Both the position numbers and the translations under genes were made by a program. A stretch of 64,000 nt of DNA from Mycobacterium hubeiense (GTDB taxonomy: Bacteria; Actinomycetota; Actinomycetes; Mycobacteriales; Mycobacteriaceae), in assembly GCF_002838065.1 (NCBI RefSeq), contig NZ_PIZU01000013.1, positions 1 to 64,000 of the forward strand. Reading direction: 5' to 3'. The notes under the pieces were generated by a model. It was given only the letters and a program-made list of their open reading frames with translations. It was not told the origin of the DNA and did not search any database. Shown here piece after piece: positions 8,220 through 17,842 of the stretch (the stretch's first letter is position 1; every line of letters starts with the position of its first letter).

Positions 8220-9035
8220 TCAACGCACGGCGAAACCCGCGTCCAGGGGCCACGCCACCCCGGTGATGAACTTCGCTTCGTCGGAGGTCAGCCATGCCAC
8301 CGCTGCGGCGATGTCCTCTGGCATCAGCACCTGAATGGGCAACGCGTTCTGCATCGCCGCAATCGCTACGTCACCCGACTCGATCAGCTTGCCCATCGTC
8401 TCGTTCATCACCATGCCGGTCGCGACACCGGTGGGGTGGATCGTGTTCACCCGAATCCAGTACTGCGCCAACTCGTTTGCCCACACCTGCATCAGGCCCA
8501 CGAGACCTCGCTTGGCGGCGGTGTAGGCCTGTCCCGCGGCGCGGTCGGTCCCGGTGCCTTTCAGGCCTGCGCTGGAACTGGTCAGCACGATGGACCCGCC
8601 GCGGCCGCCGTCGATGAGCGCGGGCAGCGCCGCCTCGACCGTATTCCACACCCCGACTAGGTTCACGTCGACGATGTCGCGGAAGGTCTGGCGGCGGTCT
8701 CCGTCGCCGCCGAGCCGAATGATGCCTGCGTTGGCGATCACGATGTCGAGGCGCCCGAATTCGCGCACGCCCTCATCGACGACCTGCTGCAGCGCGTCCG
8801 CGTCGCGCACATCGGCCTGGTGGGCGACGATTCGTCTGCCCTCGTTCTCGACGAGCTTGATGGTTTCGTCGAGCTCGTCGGGCGTGGCGTTGGGATAGTC
8901 CATCGACTCGATGTCCCGGCAGATGTCGACCGCCACGATGTCGGCGCCTTCGGACGCGAGCCGGACCGCATGCGCGCGGCCCTGACCGCGCGCCGCACCG
9001 GTGATGAACGCTACCCGTCCGTCGTGTCTACCCAT
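8220..9035 (-). CDS. Mycofactocin-coupled SDR family oxidoreductase
   Basis: A 271-residue short-chain dehydrogenase. The cofactor motif TGAARGQGRAHAVRL and the extra segment after beta-2 (ICRDIESMDYPNATPDELDE) are hallmarks of the SDR subfamily that uses non-exchangeable NAD with mycofactocin as external electron acceptor (carveol dehydrogenase-like). The catalytic Ser cluster (LTSSSAG) and YTAAK motif are intact. It probably oxidises a secondary alcohol or hydroxyacyl intermediate to a ketone. It lies in the minus-strand run with FadD, an Ltp-like protein and an ACAD pair. A paralog is at 37963-38820. Subfamily call is firm; substrate unknown; no mycofactocin biosynthesis genes are in the window. 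Confidence 0.92.
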   Translation of the reverse strand: MGRHDGRVAFITGAARGQGRAHAVRLASEGADIVAVDICRDIESMDYPNATPDELDETIKLVENEGRRIVAHQADVRDADALQQVVDEGVREFGRLDIVIANAGIIRLGGDGDRRQTFRDIVDVNLVGVWNTVEAALPALIDGGRGGSIVLTSSSAGLKGTGTDRAAGQAYTAAKRGLVGLMQVWANELAQYWIRVNTIHPTGVATGMVMNETMGKLIESGDVAIAAMQNALPIQVLMPEDIAAAVAWLTSDEAKFITGVAWPLDAGFAVR

Positions 9036-9044
9036 GGTTGATTC

Positions 9045-10541
9045 CTATCCTCGTGTCGGTTGTCGACGTTGAATGTCTTTGTGGTGCAAGTTGATCAGCT
9101 CGCGAAGGGCGATGCGGTCCGGCTTGTGCATCGCTGTCAACGGCAGCTCCTCGACGATCAGCAACTCGTCGGGGGCCTTGTAGTCGGCCAGTTCGCTCGC
9201 TACGTGTGCGCGAAGCTCGGCAAGTGTCGGCGGGGAGGTTTCGTCAGCCGGCACTACACAGGCGACGCCGAGCTCGCCGATCACCGGTGCCGAGCGGCCA
9301 ACCACGACAGCATGTTTGACACCGGGATGCCCGGAGAGTGTCCGTTCCACCTCCCCGGGGTGGACGTTGTAGCCCCCGCGGATGTACACGTCGCCGCTGC
9401 GGCCGACGAGGGTGAGGTTGCCGTCGTCTCCGAGCACGCCGATGTCGCCGGTGCGCAGCCAGCCGTCCCGCAGTACCTCGGCGGTGAGTTCCGGATTGCG
9501 CCAGTAACCGCGCATCACGCAGGGCCCGTTCACCTCGACCACCCCGTCGGAGCCGACGCGCACGTCCATTCCCGGCGCGGGCCGCCCCACGGTGCGGAAC
9601 TGCACCTCAGGGGGATCGCTCGGTTCGGTGCCGCAGATGGTCGGACACTCGGTCATCGCATACCGCACCACCAGCGGAACTCCGACGCGCTCGGCGACGC
9701 GGCGCACCAGTTCGGGCGGCGCCGGTGCGGTGGCTGCGATCCCGATCCGCAAGTGCGGCAATGCGCTTGGTTCCACACCGTCGACTTCAAGTAGTTTGGC
9801 CCACTGGGTGGGAACGGCGCCTGCGACGGTGACCCGCTCGGCACGCAGGACGTCGAACATGCCCTGGGCCGACCACGGTGTGGGCGGGACGACGAGCGTG
9901 GCACCCCATACCAGCTGATCCCAGAGCTTGAACATGTAGCCGGCGTGGGCGAACGGGGTGGATGTGAGGCGCCGGTCGTAGGGCGCGCTCATGACTCCCG
10001 CGGCGGCGGCGCCGGCCGCCAACCCCTCGGCGTCGAAGGCCGCACCCTTCGGAGTGCCCGTTGTTCCGCTGGTGAAGATCAACGCGACCAGGTCCCGCCG
10101 CGTCAGGTCCACCGCGGGTGGCGCCGTTCCCGAGACGTCGGTGGTCAGCGCTGCCCTCGACAGCATCCGATGACCCGGTAGCACGGCGAACCGTTCGTCG
10201 GCGACGACCAACGCCGGATCAGCCTGCTGCAGAATCGATTCGACTTCGCGCCGGCCCAGCCGCGGGTTGAGTCCCGTGGTGATCGCGCCGATCATGGCCA
10301 CCGCGGCGTAACACGTCGCATAGTCGATGCCCGAGGGCAGCCACAGCGCCACGACGTCGCCCTTGCCGACCCCGAGGTCGGCGAACTGCGTGGCCACGCT
10401 GCGCGCCCGACCCACCCAGTCCGCGAACGTGATTCGCGCGCCCGGCTCGACGTACGCCTCGACGTCACCGTGGGCGGCGGCCGCAGCCTCCAACATCGCC
10501 CGGGTGTCGGCGACATCGGTGCTCAGCGGTGCGCCGGCCAC
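9045..10541 (-). CDS. Acyl-CoA synthetase (FadD-like, AMP-binding)
   Basis: A 498-residue ANL-superfamily ligase that would activate a carboxylic acid to its CoA thioester via an acyl-adenylate. The P-loop motif LIFTSGTTGTPKGAAF, the hinge motif GYNVHPGEVE and a C-terminal lysine (TAMHKPDRIALR, position of the catalytic Lys) are all present. The GTG start is directly adjacent to the stop of the upstream Ltp-like gene, so the genes are co-transcribed. Specificity cannot be read; the neighbours (Ltp-like protein, ACAD pair, SDR) suggest an acid from side-chain or ring degradation. Confidence 0.92.
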   Translation of the reverse strand: MAGAPLSTDVADTRAMLEAAAAAHGDVEAYVEPGARITFADWVGRARSVATQFADLGVGKGDVVALWLPSGIDYATCYAAVAMIGAITTGLNPRLGRREVESILQQADPALVVADERFAVLPGHRMLSRAALTTDVSGTAPPAVDLTRRDLVALIFTSGTTGTPKGAAFDAEGLAAGAAAAGVMSAPYDRRLTSTPFAHAGYMFKLWDQLVWGATLVVPPTPWSAQGMFDVLRAERVTVAGAVPTQWAKLLEVDGVEPSALPHLRIGIAATAPAPPELVRRVAERVGVPLVVRYAMTECPTICGTEPSDPPEVQFRTVGRPAPGMDVRVGSDGVVEVNGPCVMRGYWRNPELTAEVLRDGWLRTGDIGVLGDDGNLTLVGRSGDVYIRGGYNVHPGEVERTLSGHPGVKHAVVVGRSAPVIGELGVACVVPADETSPPTLAELRAHVASELADYKAPDELLIVEELPLTAMHKPDRIALRELINLHHKDIQRRQPTRG

Positions 10542-11693
10542 CTACGGCTCCTCAGCGCCGAGGATGATCGTGCCGCTCGAGCAGAACCAGCCGCCGGTAC
10601 CGCTGACGCAGGCGATGCGGGCGTCGGGAACCTGCCGCGGCCCGCATTCACCGCGCAGCTGGAGTGCCGCCTCGACCAGGAGGAACAGGCCGCGTTGGCC
10701 AGGGTGGCACGCGGACAGTCCGCCGCCGTCGGTGTTGGTGGGCAGCTCGCCGCCCAGCCGAAGCGCACCCTGCTCGACGAATGGGCCGCCCTCCCCCTTC
10801 CCGCAGAAGCCCAGGTCCTCGAGGGTGAGCAGCAGCATGTAGGTGAACGCGTCGTACAGCTGGGCAACGTCGACGTCGGCGGGCGAAACGCCAGCCCGTG
10901 CAAAGGCCAACGGTCCGCTGACCGCGGCGGGGCCAACGGTGAGGTCATCCCACTGGGAGGTCAGCATGTGCGAGGTGGTCTCGCCCGAGCCGAGTACCCA
11001 GACCGGATGACTCCGTAGGTCCTTCGCCCGTTCCGCACTGACGAGCACGACCGCGGCTCCGCCGTCACTGCGAATGCAGCAGTGCAACTTGGTGAACGGG
11101 TCGGCGATCATCGGGCCTGCCAGCACGTCGTCGACGGTGATGGGGTCGCGGTAGTAGGCCTGCGGGTTCTCGGCAGCATTGAACCGCGCGGACACCGCCA
11201 CCTCCGCGAGCTGCTCGATGGTGGTGCTGTAGGCGTACATGTGACGGCGCGCGGCCATGGCGTACTTGGAGATCAAGGTGTGGCCGTAGGGTGCCTCCCA
11301 CTGCAAAGGGCCGCGCGCGCCCCAGTTGATGTTGGCGCCCCGCAAGCCCTTTCGAAGATCCGACCGGGCTGTGGAGCCGTAGGTCAACAACACCACGTCA
11401 GCGTGCCCCGCTGTGATCGCGTCGGCAGCGTGGGCAGCCATCACCTCCCACGACGCCCCGCCGACTGCCGTCGAGTCGACCCAGCGGGGCCGCAACCCGA
11501 GATACTCACCGACATCCGCCGGGGGCAACGTGCCCTGACCGGTGGACGCAAGTCCGTCGACGTCGGCGGGTGTCAGCCCAGCGTCCACCAACGCCCTCCG
11601 GCTGGCCTGCGCGATGAGGTCGTAGGGACCCTTGTCGTCGACACGGCCGACGTCGGAAAGCGCGACTCCCGCGATCGCGACGGCGCCGCTCAC
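10542..11693 (-). CDS. Ltp-like thiolase-fold protein, His/Cys variant
   Basis: A 383-residue thiolase-superfamily protein of the lipid-transfer type. The usual nucleophile Cys is replaced in the region VGGASWEVMAAH. The first active-site tyrosine is kept (QLYDAFTYM), but where the paralog at 2369-3568 has GGQLSEAY this protein has GGGLSACH followed by PGQRG, restoring a His-Pro as in true thiolases. It may therefore catalyse a different C-C reaction. Unlike two paralogs in the window, no DUF35 gene adjoins it. The GTG start overlaps the preceding ACAD stop by 4 bp (GTGA). Confidence 0.85.
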   Translation of the reverse strand: MSGAVAIAGVALSDVGRVDDKGPYDLIAQASRRALVDAGLTPADVDGLASTGQGTLPPADVGEYLGLRPRWVDSTAVGGASWEVMAAHAADAITAGHADVVLLTYGSTARSDLRKGLRGANINWGARGPLQWEAPYGHTLISKYAMAARRHMYAYSTTIEQLAEVAVSARFNAAENPQAYYRDPITVDDVLAGPMIADPFTKLHCCIRSDGGAAVVLVSAERAKDLRSHPVWVLGSGETTSHMLTSQWDDLTVGPAAVSGPLAFARAGVSPADVDVAQLYDAFTYMLLLTLEDLGFCGKGEGGPFVEQGALRLGGELPTNTDGGGLSACHPGQRGLFLLVEAALQLRGECGPRQVPDARIACVSGTGGWFCSSGTIILGAEEP

Positions 11694-12712
11694 TGCGCGC
11701 GGTCCTGCGCGAGCAACTCGGCCAGCACGTCGGTCGGCTCACCGAAGAGGTGCCGAAACACGTGCGCGCGCTTGAGATAGAGGTGCATGTCGTTCTCGAA
11801 CGTGTAGCCCATCCCCCCGAACAGGTGGATGCCCGCCGCGGCATTGTCAACGGCCGCAGACCCCGCGACGGCCGCAGCCGAAAGCACCTGCAGCGGCGCA
11901 TCGGCTCGCCCATCCGCCAAAGCGATCGCGGCGAACAGAGTCTGCGCCTGCGCGGCCTCTGCCGCGATCTCCATGTCGACGCACGTGTGTTTGACAGCCT
12001 GGTGCACGCCGATGGGCTTGCCGAACTGCTCGCGGGTCTTGGCATGTTTCGTCGCGGCGTGGGCCGCTGCCGCCGCCAACCCAGTCAGGTACGCGGCCGC
12101 GAGTACTGTGGCGCGGCCCCAGATCCATTCGTCCTCCGCGGGAAGCCAGTAAAGGGGTTCGGCGGAATCGACTGTGGCGGAGGCTATTCGACTGCCCGGA
12201 TCCGCCGCCTCGACCGCCGTCAGCGGACCGAAGGAATCGATGTCGACAAGTGCGGCGCCACTACGGGCCACCACCAGCGCGAGCGCTGCGCCCGCCGGTT
12301 CGAAAAGGTCGAAGGTCCCCGTCACGGGTTGCGCGCCGCCGTCGCCACGCAGCACCGCGAGCGCCACCCGCGTCCGTCCCGCACCGATCAGCTCCGCCAG
12401 CGCGGCGTCCCCGCATCGAGCCGCCACGCGCGCGGCCAAGGTGCCCGCCAGAAAAGGACCAGGCGCGAGTCTCTTGCCGAGTTCCATGAACACCAGGGCC
12501 TCGTCGTCGATCGGTCGGCCTGAGCCACCGGCTTCCTCGTCCAGGCCCAGCGTGAGCAGGCCCAACTCACCCGCCTCCCGCCAAAGTGCTTCGGATACCG
12601 GGGCTTCCTCGTGGCGTGTGGCGCGGATGTGTTCGACAGGCATCCGCTCCGCAAGGAACTCCCCTGCCGCCGAGACGATTTCGAGTTGTTCGGGTGCTGG
12701 CAGCAGATTCAC
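11690..12712 (-). CDS. Acyl-CoA dehydrogenase, small non-catalytic-type subunit
   Basis: A 340-residue ACAD-fold flavoprotein subunit. The C-terminal half carries recognisable ACAD motifs (KTREQFGKPIGVHQAVKH, GIHLFGGMGYTFENDMHL), but neither usual base position has Glu: the helix-G region reads WGRATVLAAA and the C-terminal EGT-type motif is lost. This matches the non-catalytic partner in heterotetrameric alpha2beta2 ACADs of mycobacterial steroid catabolism. I chose GTG at 12712 because GAGGAG lies 6 bases upstream and the gene then follows the partner gene's stop after 19 bases; the frame extends further up but overlaps that gene. Pairs with 12732-13904. Confidence 0.85.
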   Translation of the reverse strand: MNLLPAPEQLEIVSAAGEFLAERMPVEHIRATRHEEAPVSEALWREAGELGLLTLGLDEEAGGSGRPIDDEALVFMELGKRLAPGPFLAGTLAARVAARCGDAALAELIGAGRTRVALAVLRGDGGAQPVTGTFDLFEPAGAALALVVARSGAALVDIDSFGPLTAVEAADPGSRIASATVDSAEPLYWLPAEDEWIWGRATVLAAAYLTGLAAAAAHAATKHAKTREQFGKPIGVHQAVKHTCVDMEIAAEAAQAQTLFAAIALADGRADAPLQVLSAAAVAGSAAVDNAAAGIHLFGGMGYTFENDMHLYLKRAHVFRHLFGEPTDVLAELLAQDRAQ

Positions 12713-12731
12713 GACGATCTCCTCAGTGAGT

Positions 12732-13904
12732 TCACCGGGGCAGCCCCAGCACACGTTCGCCGACGATGTTGCGCTGAATCTCCGACGTCCCACCACCGAT
12801 GGCCTGCGAGAAGCTGTAGTAGTAATAACCGACCCAGCCGTCGACGTCCCACCGCGACGAAAGCCGGAGCGCCGCGGGGCCGACGATGTCCATCGCCAAC
12901 TTGCCTATTTCCTTGGTCAATTCGGCGTACATCAGCTTGACGATCGACCCGCGCGGGCCGGGCGTTTCCGTCCTCATGGCCTCGCAGATATTGGTGTAGG
13001 TGAGTGCGCGCAGGGATGCCACCGAGGCGCGCGCCCGTGCCAGTCGACGCGCAATCTCATCGTCTGCGATGGCGGGTCTGCGCCCGTCCGGACCGACGTG
13101 GTCGCGTGCATAGTCGATGAGGTCCTCGATGATTTTCGCCAGCCGCACCTGATTGGCGGTGAAGGCGGTTCCGCGTTCGAACGACAGGGTGGCCATCGCG
13201 ACCGACCAGCCCTCGCCGACGTCGCCGACGACGTTGGACAGCGGGATGCGGACGTCGTCGTAAAACACCTCGCAGAACTCTGAACCGCCTTCGATGGTCT
13301 CGATGGGACGGATATCGATACCCGGCGTGTTCATGTCGCAGATCACCCACGTGATGCCCTTGTGCTTGCTCCCGCTGCTGTCGGTGCGCACCAGCAGTTC
13401 CTGGTAATCGGCGACCGTCGCGAAGCTCGTCCAGAGCTTCTGCCCGGATACCACCAGGTGGTCGCCGTCGATGACGGCCTTGGTGCGCAGGGCCGCCAGG
13501 TCGGAGCCGGCGTCGGGCTCGGAAAAGCCCTGACACCAGATCACCTCGCCGCGAAGGATTTTCGGCAGGTGAAACGACTTCTGCTCGTCGGTGGCCCTAG
13601 TGATCAGGGTCGGCCCCGCGTGCGAGTTCCCCACGAAGCAGGCGTCGATGCCGGGGAACCCCCGCGCCGCGTACTCCTCGTACCAGATCAGCTGCTGCAT
13701 CAGGGTCAAGCCCTGCCCGCCGTACTCTTTCGGCCACGCGATGCCCGCCCAGCCACCCTCCCACTGGGTGCGTTGCCAGGCGAGATCGTATTCGCGAATG
13801 CCTGCGTCGTCGCGGGGGCGCGGCTCGGACGGCTTGCTCTCGTCGAGCCAGGTCCGGACACGGTCGCGGAACTCGAGCTGGTCAGGCGTGAAGTCGAGAT
13901 CCAT
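12732..13904 (-). CDS. Acyl-CoA dehydrogenase, catalytic-type subunit
   Basis: A 390-residue FadE-type ACAD introducing the 2,3-double bond of an acyl-CoA using FAD. Visible motifs are WCQGFSEPDAGSDLA (FAD and substrate site), Glu243 in LSFERGTAF at the isovaleryl/long-chain-type catalytic base position, and the C-terminal GGGTSEIQRNIVGERVLG. With the downstream small subunit it probably forms an alpha2beta2 enzyme as in ChsE complexes. It is the first gene of a minus-strand operon; the ATG has no ribosome-binding site but a TATACT -10 box ends 8 bases before it, so the mRNA is probably leaderless. An operator-like palindrome lies just upstream. Confidence 0.93.
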   Translation of the reverse strand: MDLDFTPDQLEFRDRVRTWLDESKPSEPRPRDDAGIREYDLAWQRTQWEGGWAGIAWPKEYGGQGLTLMQQLIWYEEYAARGFPGIDACFVGNSHAGPTLITRATDEQKSFHLPKILRGEVIWCQGFSEPDAGSDLAALRTKAVIDGDHLVVSGQKLWTSFATVADYQELLVRTDSSGSKHKGITWVICDMNTPGIDIRPIETIEGGSEFCEVFYDDVRIPLSNVVGDVGEGWSVAMATLSFERGTAFTANQVRLAKIIEDLIDYARDHVGPDGRRPAIADDEIARRLARARASVASLRALTYTNICEAMRTETPGPRGSIVKLMYAELTKEIGKLAMDIVGPAALRLSSRWDVDGWVGYYYYSFSQAIGGGTSEIQRNIVGERVLGLPR

Positions 13905-13912
13905 AATCCGGG

Positions 13913-13934
13913 AGTATAGGTGACATGATAGTCA
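13913..13934 (-). promoter_or_regulatory. Leaderless promoter with TGAC-N6-GTCA operator
   Basis: On the minus strand a TATACT -10 hexamer (13913-13918) is followed by 8 bases and then the ATG of the ACAD gene, the spacing of a leaderless mycobacterial promoter. Immediately upstream is the palindrome TGACATGATAGTCA (13921-13934), positioned to block RNA polymerase. The same TGAC-N6-GTCA pattern recurs at 14007, 17670, 29692, 58928 and 58995. Confidence 0.6.
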
Positions 13935-14006
13935 GAAATAAAGGCATTACGTTCGACTCATCAGATGTCATAGGGCATGGAACAGCAATCTCCGCATTGT
14001 GATTGG

Positions 14007-14020
14007 TGACGCATTAGTCA
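14007..14020. promoter_or_regulatory. Second TGAC-N6-GTCA palindrome of the ACAD promoter region
   Basis: TGACGCATTAGTCA is a second copy of the motif, 86 bp from the copy at 13921. It overlaps the stop codon of the LLM oxidoreductase gene and lies about 100 bp upstream of the ACAD start. It could support cooperative binding or repression from a distance. Confidence 0.5.
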
Positions 14021-15136
14021 GATTTCAGATGGCTTCCTCGGGCGCTTACCCGCTACTTCGGCGATGGCCGCGAACACCTCCAGATTCTCTGGGACCGGTT
14101 CGGGAGTCATTTCGGGGCCGTAGCGGACGACCAGGCCCGTCAGCCCACAGTCCAGCCAGGGTTCGACCCGCTTGCGGATTCGAGACACCGGACCGACCAG
14201 CCATCCCTCGTCGATGTACTCGTCCGGCACCGCGTCAAGGGCCTCCTGCCAACGCGCACCCTCCAGCAATGTGCCACCGGCCTGAACGCGCGCTTCGGCC
14301 TCGGCGGCATCCTCGTCGGCAAGCATGTTTGCGAGCCGTTGCGCGAGGTCGGAGTAACCGCGTGCCTCCATGAACGGCCGCAACATTGCAGACCAGGTGA
14401 CGACGTATTCCTTGAAGGGGTGCATAGCCGCTCGCACGTCGTCGTCGACGAGAACATCCACGTGGGCCCAGATCGCGAAGTCGTCGAGGCTCTTGCCGTC
14501 GTTCCTGCGCTCGAAGCCCCGCTGAAGCAGTGGCGCAACGGCGGGCAACATGCCGGGGGTGAATGCCGGCGGTAACCAACCATCCGCCAATTCCGCAGCC
14601 AGACTGACCATCTGGGGCCCAGCCGCGGCCACCAGGATCGGCAGCTCGGCGAGGACATCCAGTCCGACGGCGACCGGCTCGACACCTGCCGTTTCTGGCC
14701 CACGGTACGGCGCCGACCACTCGGTGCCCTGGTACTCGATGGTGTCACCCCTCAACGCTTGCCGCATGATCGAGATGTAGTCGCGCATCCGCCGCGTGGG
14801 ACTTCCCCACTTGCGGCCGTAAAATCCCTCGGCGGCAACGGGACTGGAACTCCCCAGCCCGACCATCACGCGTCCACCACCGGCAAGATGGTCGAGCGTC
14901 TGGAACGCCATCGCCGCCAGCGCCGGCGGTCGACTGGTCACCTGGGCGATGCGGGTACCGAGCTTGAGCTTCGAGGTATGTCCCGCGATGTAGCCCAACG
15001 GGACCAGCCCTTCGGATCCGAAGCCCTCAGCCGTGAACACCGCGTCATAGCCGAGTTCCTCTGAGTACCGGATCCGTTCGATCGGAACGCTGAACCGGCG
15101 GTCCTGCCAGCGCACCTCAGTGGCGAGCTCGATCAT
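14018..15136 (-). CDS. LLM-class (luciferase-like) flavin/F420 oxidoreductase
   Basis: A 372-residue luciferase-like TIM-barrel oxidoreductase. The segments FTAEGFGSEGLVPLGYIAG, KLGTRIAQVTSRPPA and VMVGLGSSSPVAAEGFYG match the F420-dependent branch of the family more than FMN monooxygenases, although the cofactor is not certain from sequence. The ATG at 15136 overlaps the aldolase stop as ATGA; the frame is open much further upstream, but that part is the aldolase gene read out of frame. It is the last gene of a hydrolase-hydratase-aldolase operon, suggesting a redox step on the same ring-derived substrate. Confidence 0.9.
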   Translation of the reverse strand: MIELATEVRWQDRRFSVPIERIRYSEELGYDAVFTAEGFGSEGLVPLGYIAGHTSKLKLGTRIAQVTSRPPALAAMAFQTLDHLAGGGRVMVGLGSSSPVAAEGFYGRKWGSPTRRMRDYISIMRQALRGDTIEYQGTEWSAPYRGPETAGVEPVAVGLDVLAELPILVAAAGPQMVSLAAELADGWLPPAFTPGMLPAVAPLLQRGFERRNDGKSLDDFAIWAHVDVLVDDDVRAAMHPFKEYVVTWSAMLRPFMEARGYSDLAQRLANMLADEDAAEAEARVQAGGTLLEGARWQEALDAVPDEYIDEGWLVGPVSRIRKRVEPWLDCGLTGLVVRYGPEMTPEPVPENLEVFAAIAEVAGKRPRKPSEI

Positions 15137-15903
15137 GAACGCATCTCCTTGTACTCGTCGACCAGCTTCTCGGCGCCGCGGGCGAGCAGCGCCACGTCGG
15201 CGCCGACCAGCACGAAACTCGCCCCCGCTGCGAGGTATCGCTGCGCGATCGCCTTGTTGAACGCGTTGACCCCCGCGCTCTTGCCGAGCTCCACGATGGT
15301 TGCCAGCGCAGTCTCGATGGTGTTCACCACGTCTGGGTGCTCCGGCTGCCCGAGCCTGCCCATCGACGCCGCCAGGTCGGCGGGTCCGATGAACACCGCG
15401 TCCACCCCGTCGACTTCTGCGATTTCGCTCAGGTGCGCCAGTCCGGACAGCGACTCCACCTGAACGGTCAGCGACACCGAGGCGTCTGCGGTGACGAGAT
15501 AGTCGGAGATGCGGTTCCACCGGGATGCCCGGGCAAGCGCGCTTCCGACGCCGCGGATGCCTTCCGGTGGGTAGCGGGTGGCCGCTACCGCCGCCGCGGC
15601 TTCGCCCGCGTCGTCGATCATCGGGACGATCAGGTTCTGCGCGCCGACGTCGAGAAGTCGCTTGATGAACACGGGGTCGGCGGACGGCGGTCGCACAAGC
15701 ACGTCGACGTCGGGGTACCCGGAAAGCACCTGCAACTGCTCGAGAATGGTGCGCAGATCGTTGGGCGCATGCTCGGAATCCAGCAGTACCCAATCGATTC
15801 CAGACCCTGCGCAGATCTCGGTGACGTACCCACTACCCGAGGCCAGCCACATGCCGATCCGGGGCCGACCGGCCCCGATGCGCCCCGCCCAGCGATTTGT
15901 CAC
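15133..15903 (-). CDS. HpcH/HpaI-type class II aldolase
   Basis: A 256-residue pyruvate-type class II aldolase resembling 4-hydroxy-2-oxoheptanedioate aldolase (HpaI). His45 in [10 protein letters not shown] and Arg71 in LVRPPS match the catalytic His and Arg of HpaI; QVESLSG and [12 protein letters not shown] carry the metal-ligand Glu and Asp. It would cleave a 4-hydroxy-2-oxoacid into pyruvate and an aldehyde, following the hydratase encoded just upstream. Both ends use 4-bp ATGA overlaps with neighbours, so expression is tightly coupled. True substrate (heptanedioate or pentanoate type) is uncertain. Confidence 0.92.
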   Translation of the reverse strand: MTNRWAGRIGAGRPRIGMWLASGSGYVTEICAGSGIDWVLLDSEHAPNDLRTILEQLQVLSGYPDVDVLVRPPSADPVFIKRLLDVGAQNLIVPMIDDAGEAAAAVAATRYPPEGIRGVGSALARASRWNRISDYLVTADASVSLTVQVESLSGLAHLSEIAEVDGVDAVFIGPADLAASMGRLGQPEHPDVVNTIETALATIVELGKSAGVNAFNKAIAQRYLAAGASFVLVGADVALLARGAEKLVDEYKEMRS

Positions 15904-16721
15904 GAGGCCTCGTCGCCGAAGGACACCGACACCGTGCCCAGTGGCCCGTAGTCGGCGACGAAGGTGTCCCCTGGTTCGGCGAACACCGGCTTGGTGAACG
16001 AACCGGACAGGATCACCTCACCGGGCTGCAGCGAAACCCCGTGCGGAGCAAGCCGATTGGCCAACCACGCGACACCGTTTCCGGGGTGGTTGAGCACCGC
16101 GGCGGCCACCCCGGACTCCTCGATCACACCGTTGCACAGTAGTAGCGCAGCCACCCACCGCAGGTCGACATCCAGCGGCCGCACCACCCGCCCGCCCAGG
16201 ACCAGGCCCGCGTCGGCGGCGTTGTCAGCGATGGTGTCGACGATGGTGCGCAGGTGACCGGTCTCGGGATCCGACATCTGCACCCTGGCATCGAGGATCT
16301 CGAGTGCAGGGGTGACGAACTCGGTGGCCCGCAACACGTCAAACAGGGTGACGCCCGGCCCGCTGAGCTCCTCACCGAGGACGAACGCCAGCTCGACCTC
16401 GACGCGCGGCCGGATGAATCGGCCGAGAGGTACGCGGCCCCCGTCCTCGACGAACATGTCGTCGAACAGCGCGCCGTAGTCGGGTTCGTCGATCGACACC
16501 GCACGCTGCATCACCTTCGACGTCAACCCGATCTTGCGGCCCTTGACTTCTCGACCGTCAGCGACCTTCAGCGCGACTAGCGCCCGTTGCACCGCGTAGG
16601 CGTCCTCGATCGTCATGTCGGGATAGTCCAGCGACAGCTGCCGGATTGGCGTGCGGTTCTGCTCAGCCTCGTACAGCCGACGCGCAATATCCGCGAGCTC
16701 GTCCTCGGCCGGCCTGGTCAT
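15900..16721 (-). CDS. 2-oxo-hept-3-ene-dioate / 2-keto-4-pentenoate hydratase
   Basis: A 273-residue hydratase of the MhpD/HpaH family adding water to a 2-hydroxydienoate to give a 4-hydroxy-2-oxoacid. The segment [13 protein letters not shown] and the metal-binding stretches [14 protein letters not shown] and LEILDAR are characteristic, and the length fits. The gene lies between a C-C bond hydrolase and an HpaI-type aldolase, with 4-bp overlaps at both ends, reproducing the order hydrolase, hydratase, aldolase of a meta-cleavage lower pathway. No extradiol dioxygenase gene is beside it. Confidence 0.92.
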   Translation of the reverse strand: MTRPAEDELADIARRLYEAEQNRTPIRQLSLDYPDMTIEDAYAVQRALVALKVADGREVKGRKIGLTSKVMQRAVSIDEPDYGALFDDMFVEDGGRVPLGRFIRPRVEVELAFVLGEELSGPGVTLFDVLRATEFVTPALEILDARVQMSDPETGHLRTIVDTIADNAADAGLVLGGRVVRPLDVDLRWVAALLLCNGVIEESGVAAAVLNHPGNGVAWLANRLAPHGVSLQPGEVILSGSFTKPVFAEPGDTFVADYGPLGTVSVSFGDEAS

Positions 16722-17647
16722 GATCGGGTCAGAAACTCGACCGCCGCCGCATTGAACGACTCAGGATCCTCGAAGTGCGGCCAGTGCCGCACCGCGGGCA
16801 TCTCGAACACCTCGGAGTTGGGGATGAGGTCCGCGAGGGTGCGTGCGGTGTCCTGGTACACGCCGTGGTCCTTACCCGAGGCGACGATCATCACGGGCGC
16901 GGTGATACCGCGCCACTTGTCGTCGGGAATCAGGTTGCGGCGCCGCACTTTTTCGTCCTGAAGGATCAGCAGCCGGTCGATGGTGTTGCGGGTGTCCTCG
17001 CGCCGATAGATCGCCTGGCGCAGGCCGATGAGATCGGGCAACCGGTTGCTCTCGTCGGCGATCAGATGGGCGAACACGGCATGCAACGACTCCCACGTCG
17101 GCTCGTTGACCGCCTTGGTGCGCTCCGCGCGGATGCGGGCCATGTTCGACGCCGACGCCTCCCGCCCGGCCGGTGACATCAGGATCACCCTGTCCACTTT
17201 TTCGGCGTGGTCGACGGCCATCGCCGACGCGACGAACGCACCGAGTGACATGGCGACGAAATTCGCCGACGTCATGCCGAAGTGGTCCATGACCCCCAGG
17301 ACGTGTTCGACATAGATAGCGATCTCGTAGTCGTAGTCCGGTTTGTCGGAGAAGCCGTTGCCGACCATGTCGATCGCCACGCAATGAAGGTGCTGGGAGA
17401 GCGCGGCGAGGTTGGGGGCAAACGTCTCCCAGTGTCCGCCCGTCCCGTGAAGCAGGATGGCGTGCGGCCGGTCGGGGCTCCCGGCCTCGGCGTATCGCGT
17501 GCGGACGGCTACTCCGTTGACAGGGATCTCGACGAAGCCCTGCCGGAACTCGAGTTCCTTCAGATACATCCACAGGCTGCGGTAGTTCTCGGTGTCCAAC
17601 CGGCCGACGGCATCGGCGTCGGTATCAGGTGCCTGCGATCGCGTCAT
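16718..17647 (-). CDS. Alpha/beta hydrolase, meta-cleavage C-C hydrolase type
   Basis: A 309-residue alpha/beta hydrolase similar in layout to HsaD/MhpC/BphD enzymes that hydrolyse meta-cleavage products. The oxyanion segment [16 protein letters not shown], nucleophile Ser134 in [11 protein letters not shown], an acidic residue in [10 protein letters not shown] and His in RHWPHFED form a plausible triad; MSLG instead of GxSxG is a variation seen in this group. First gene of a four-gene minus-strand operon. The ATG has an AGAAGGG site about 5 bases upstream, and a TGAC-N6-GTCA palindrome with a TTGACA -35-like hexamer lies 23 bp upstream. Confidence 0.88.
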   Translation of the reverse strand: MTRSQAPDTDADAVGRLDTENYRSLWMYLKELEFRQGFVEIPVNGVAVRTRYAEAGSPDRPHAILLHGTGGHWETFAPNLAALSQHLHCVAIDMVGNGFSDKPDYDYEIAIYVEHVLGVMDHFGMTSANFVAMSLGAFVASAMAVDHAEKVDRVILMSPAGREASASNMARIRAERTKAVNEPTWESLHAVFAHLIADESNRLPDLIGLRQAIYRREDTRNTIDRLLILQDEKVRRRNLIPDDKWRGITAPVMIVASGKDHGVYQDTARTLADLIPNSEVFEMPAVRHWPHFEDPESFNAAAVEFLTRS

Positions 17648-17669
17648 GTCGCCCTTCTCGCCACGTTTC

Positions 17670-17683
17670 TGACAGCATTGTCA
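17670..17683. promoter_or_regulatory. TGAC-N6-GTCA operator upstream of the hydrolase operon
   Basis: TGACAGCATTGTCA lies 23 bp upstream of the hydrolase ATG, inside the 195-bp region divergent from the operon starting at 17843. On the minus strand it contains TTGACA, a -35 consensus, so binding would directly affect the meta-cleavage operon. No other strong element was seen in 17684-17842. Confidence 0.55.
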
Positions 17684-17842
17684 ACTTATGCCGCGCGGGT
17701 TCTACGTGTCCATCATGGTCCCACAACCGCCATGTTCGCATGTAAAGAAACGCTTAGGCCGGTCCAGAATCAGTCGATCAAGTCAACAACGCCGAGTCGC
17801 TGTCCATTGATTCTGACAGTCATATGCGGTAAAACTGGGCAG

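Noticed and set aside
14018..17647. Assignment as the hsa (cholesterol ring) operon
   Set aside because: The aldolase is HpaI-type rather than HsaF-type, no HsaC-type extradiol dioxygenase is present, and an LLM gene replaces the usual partners.
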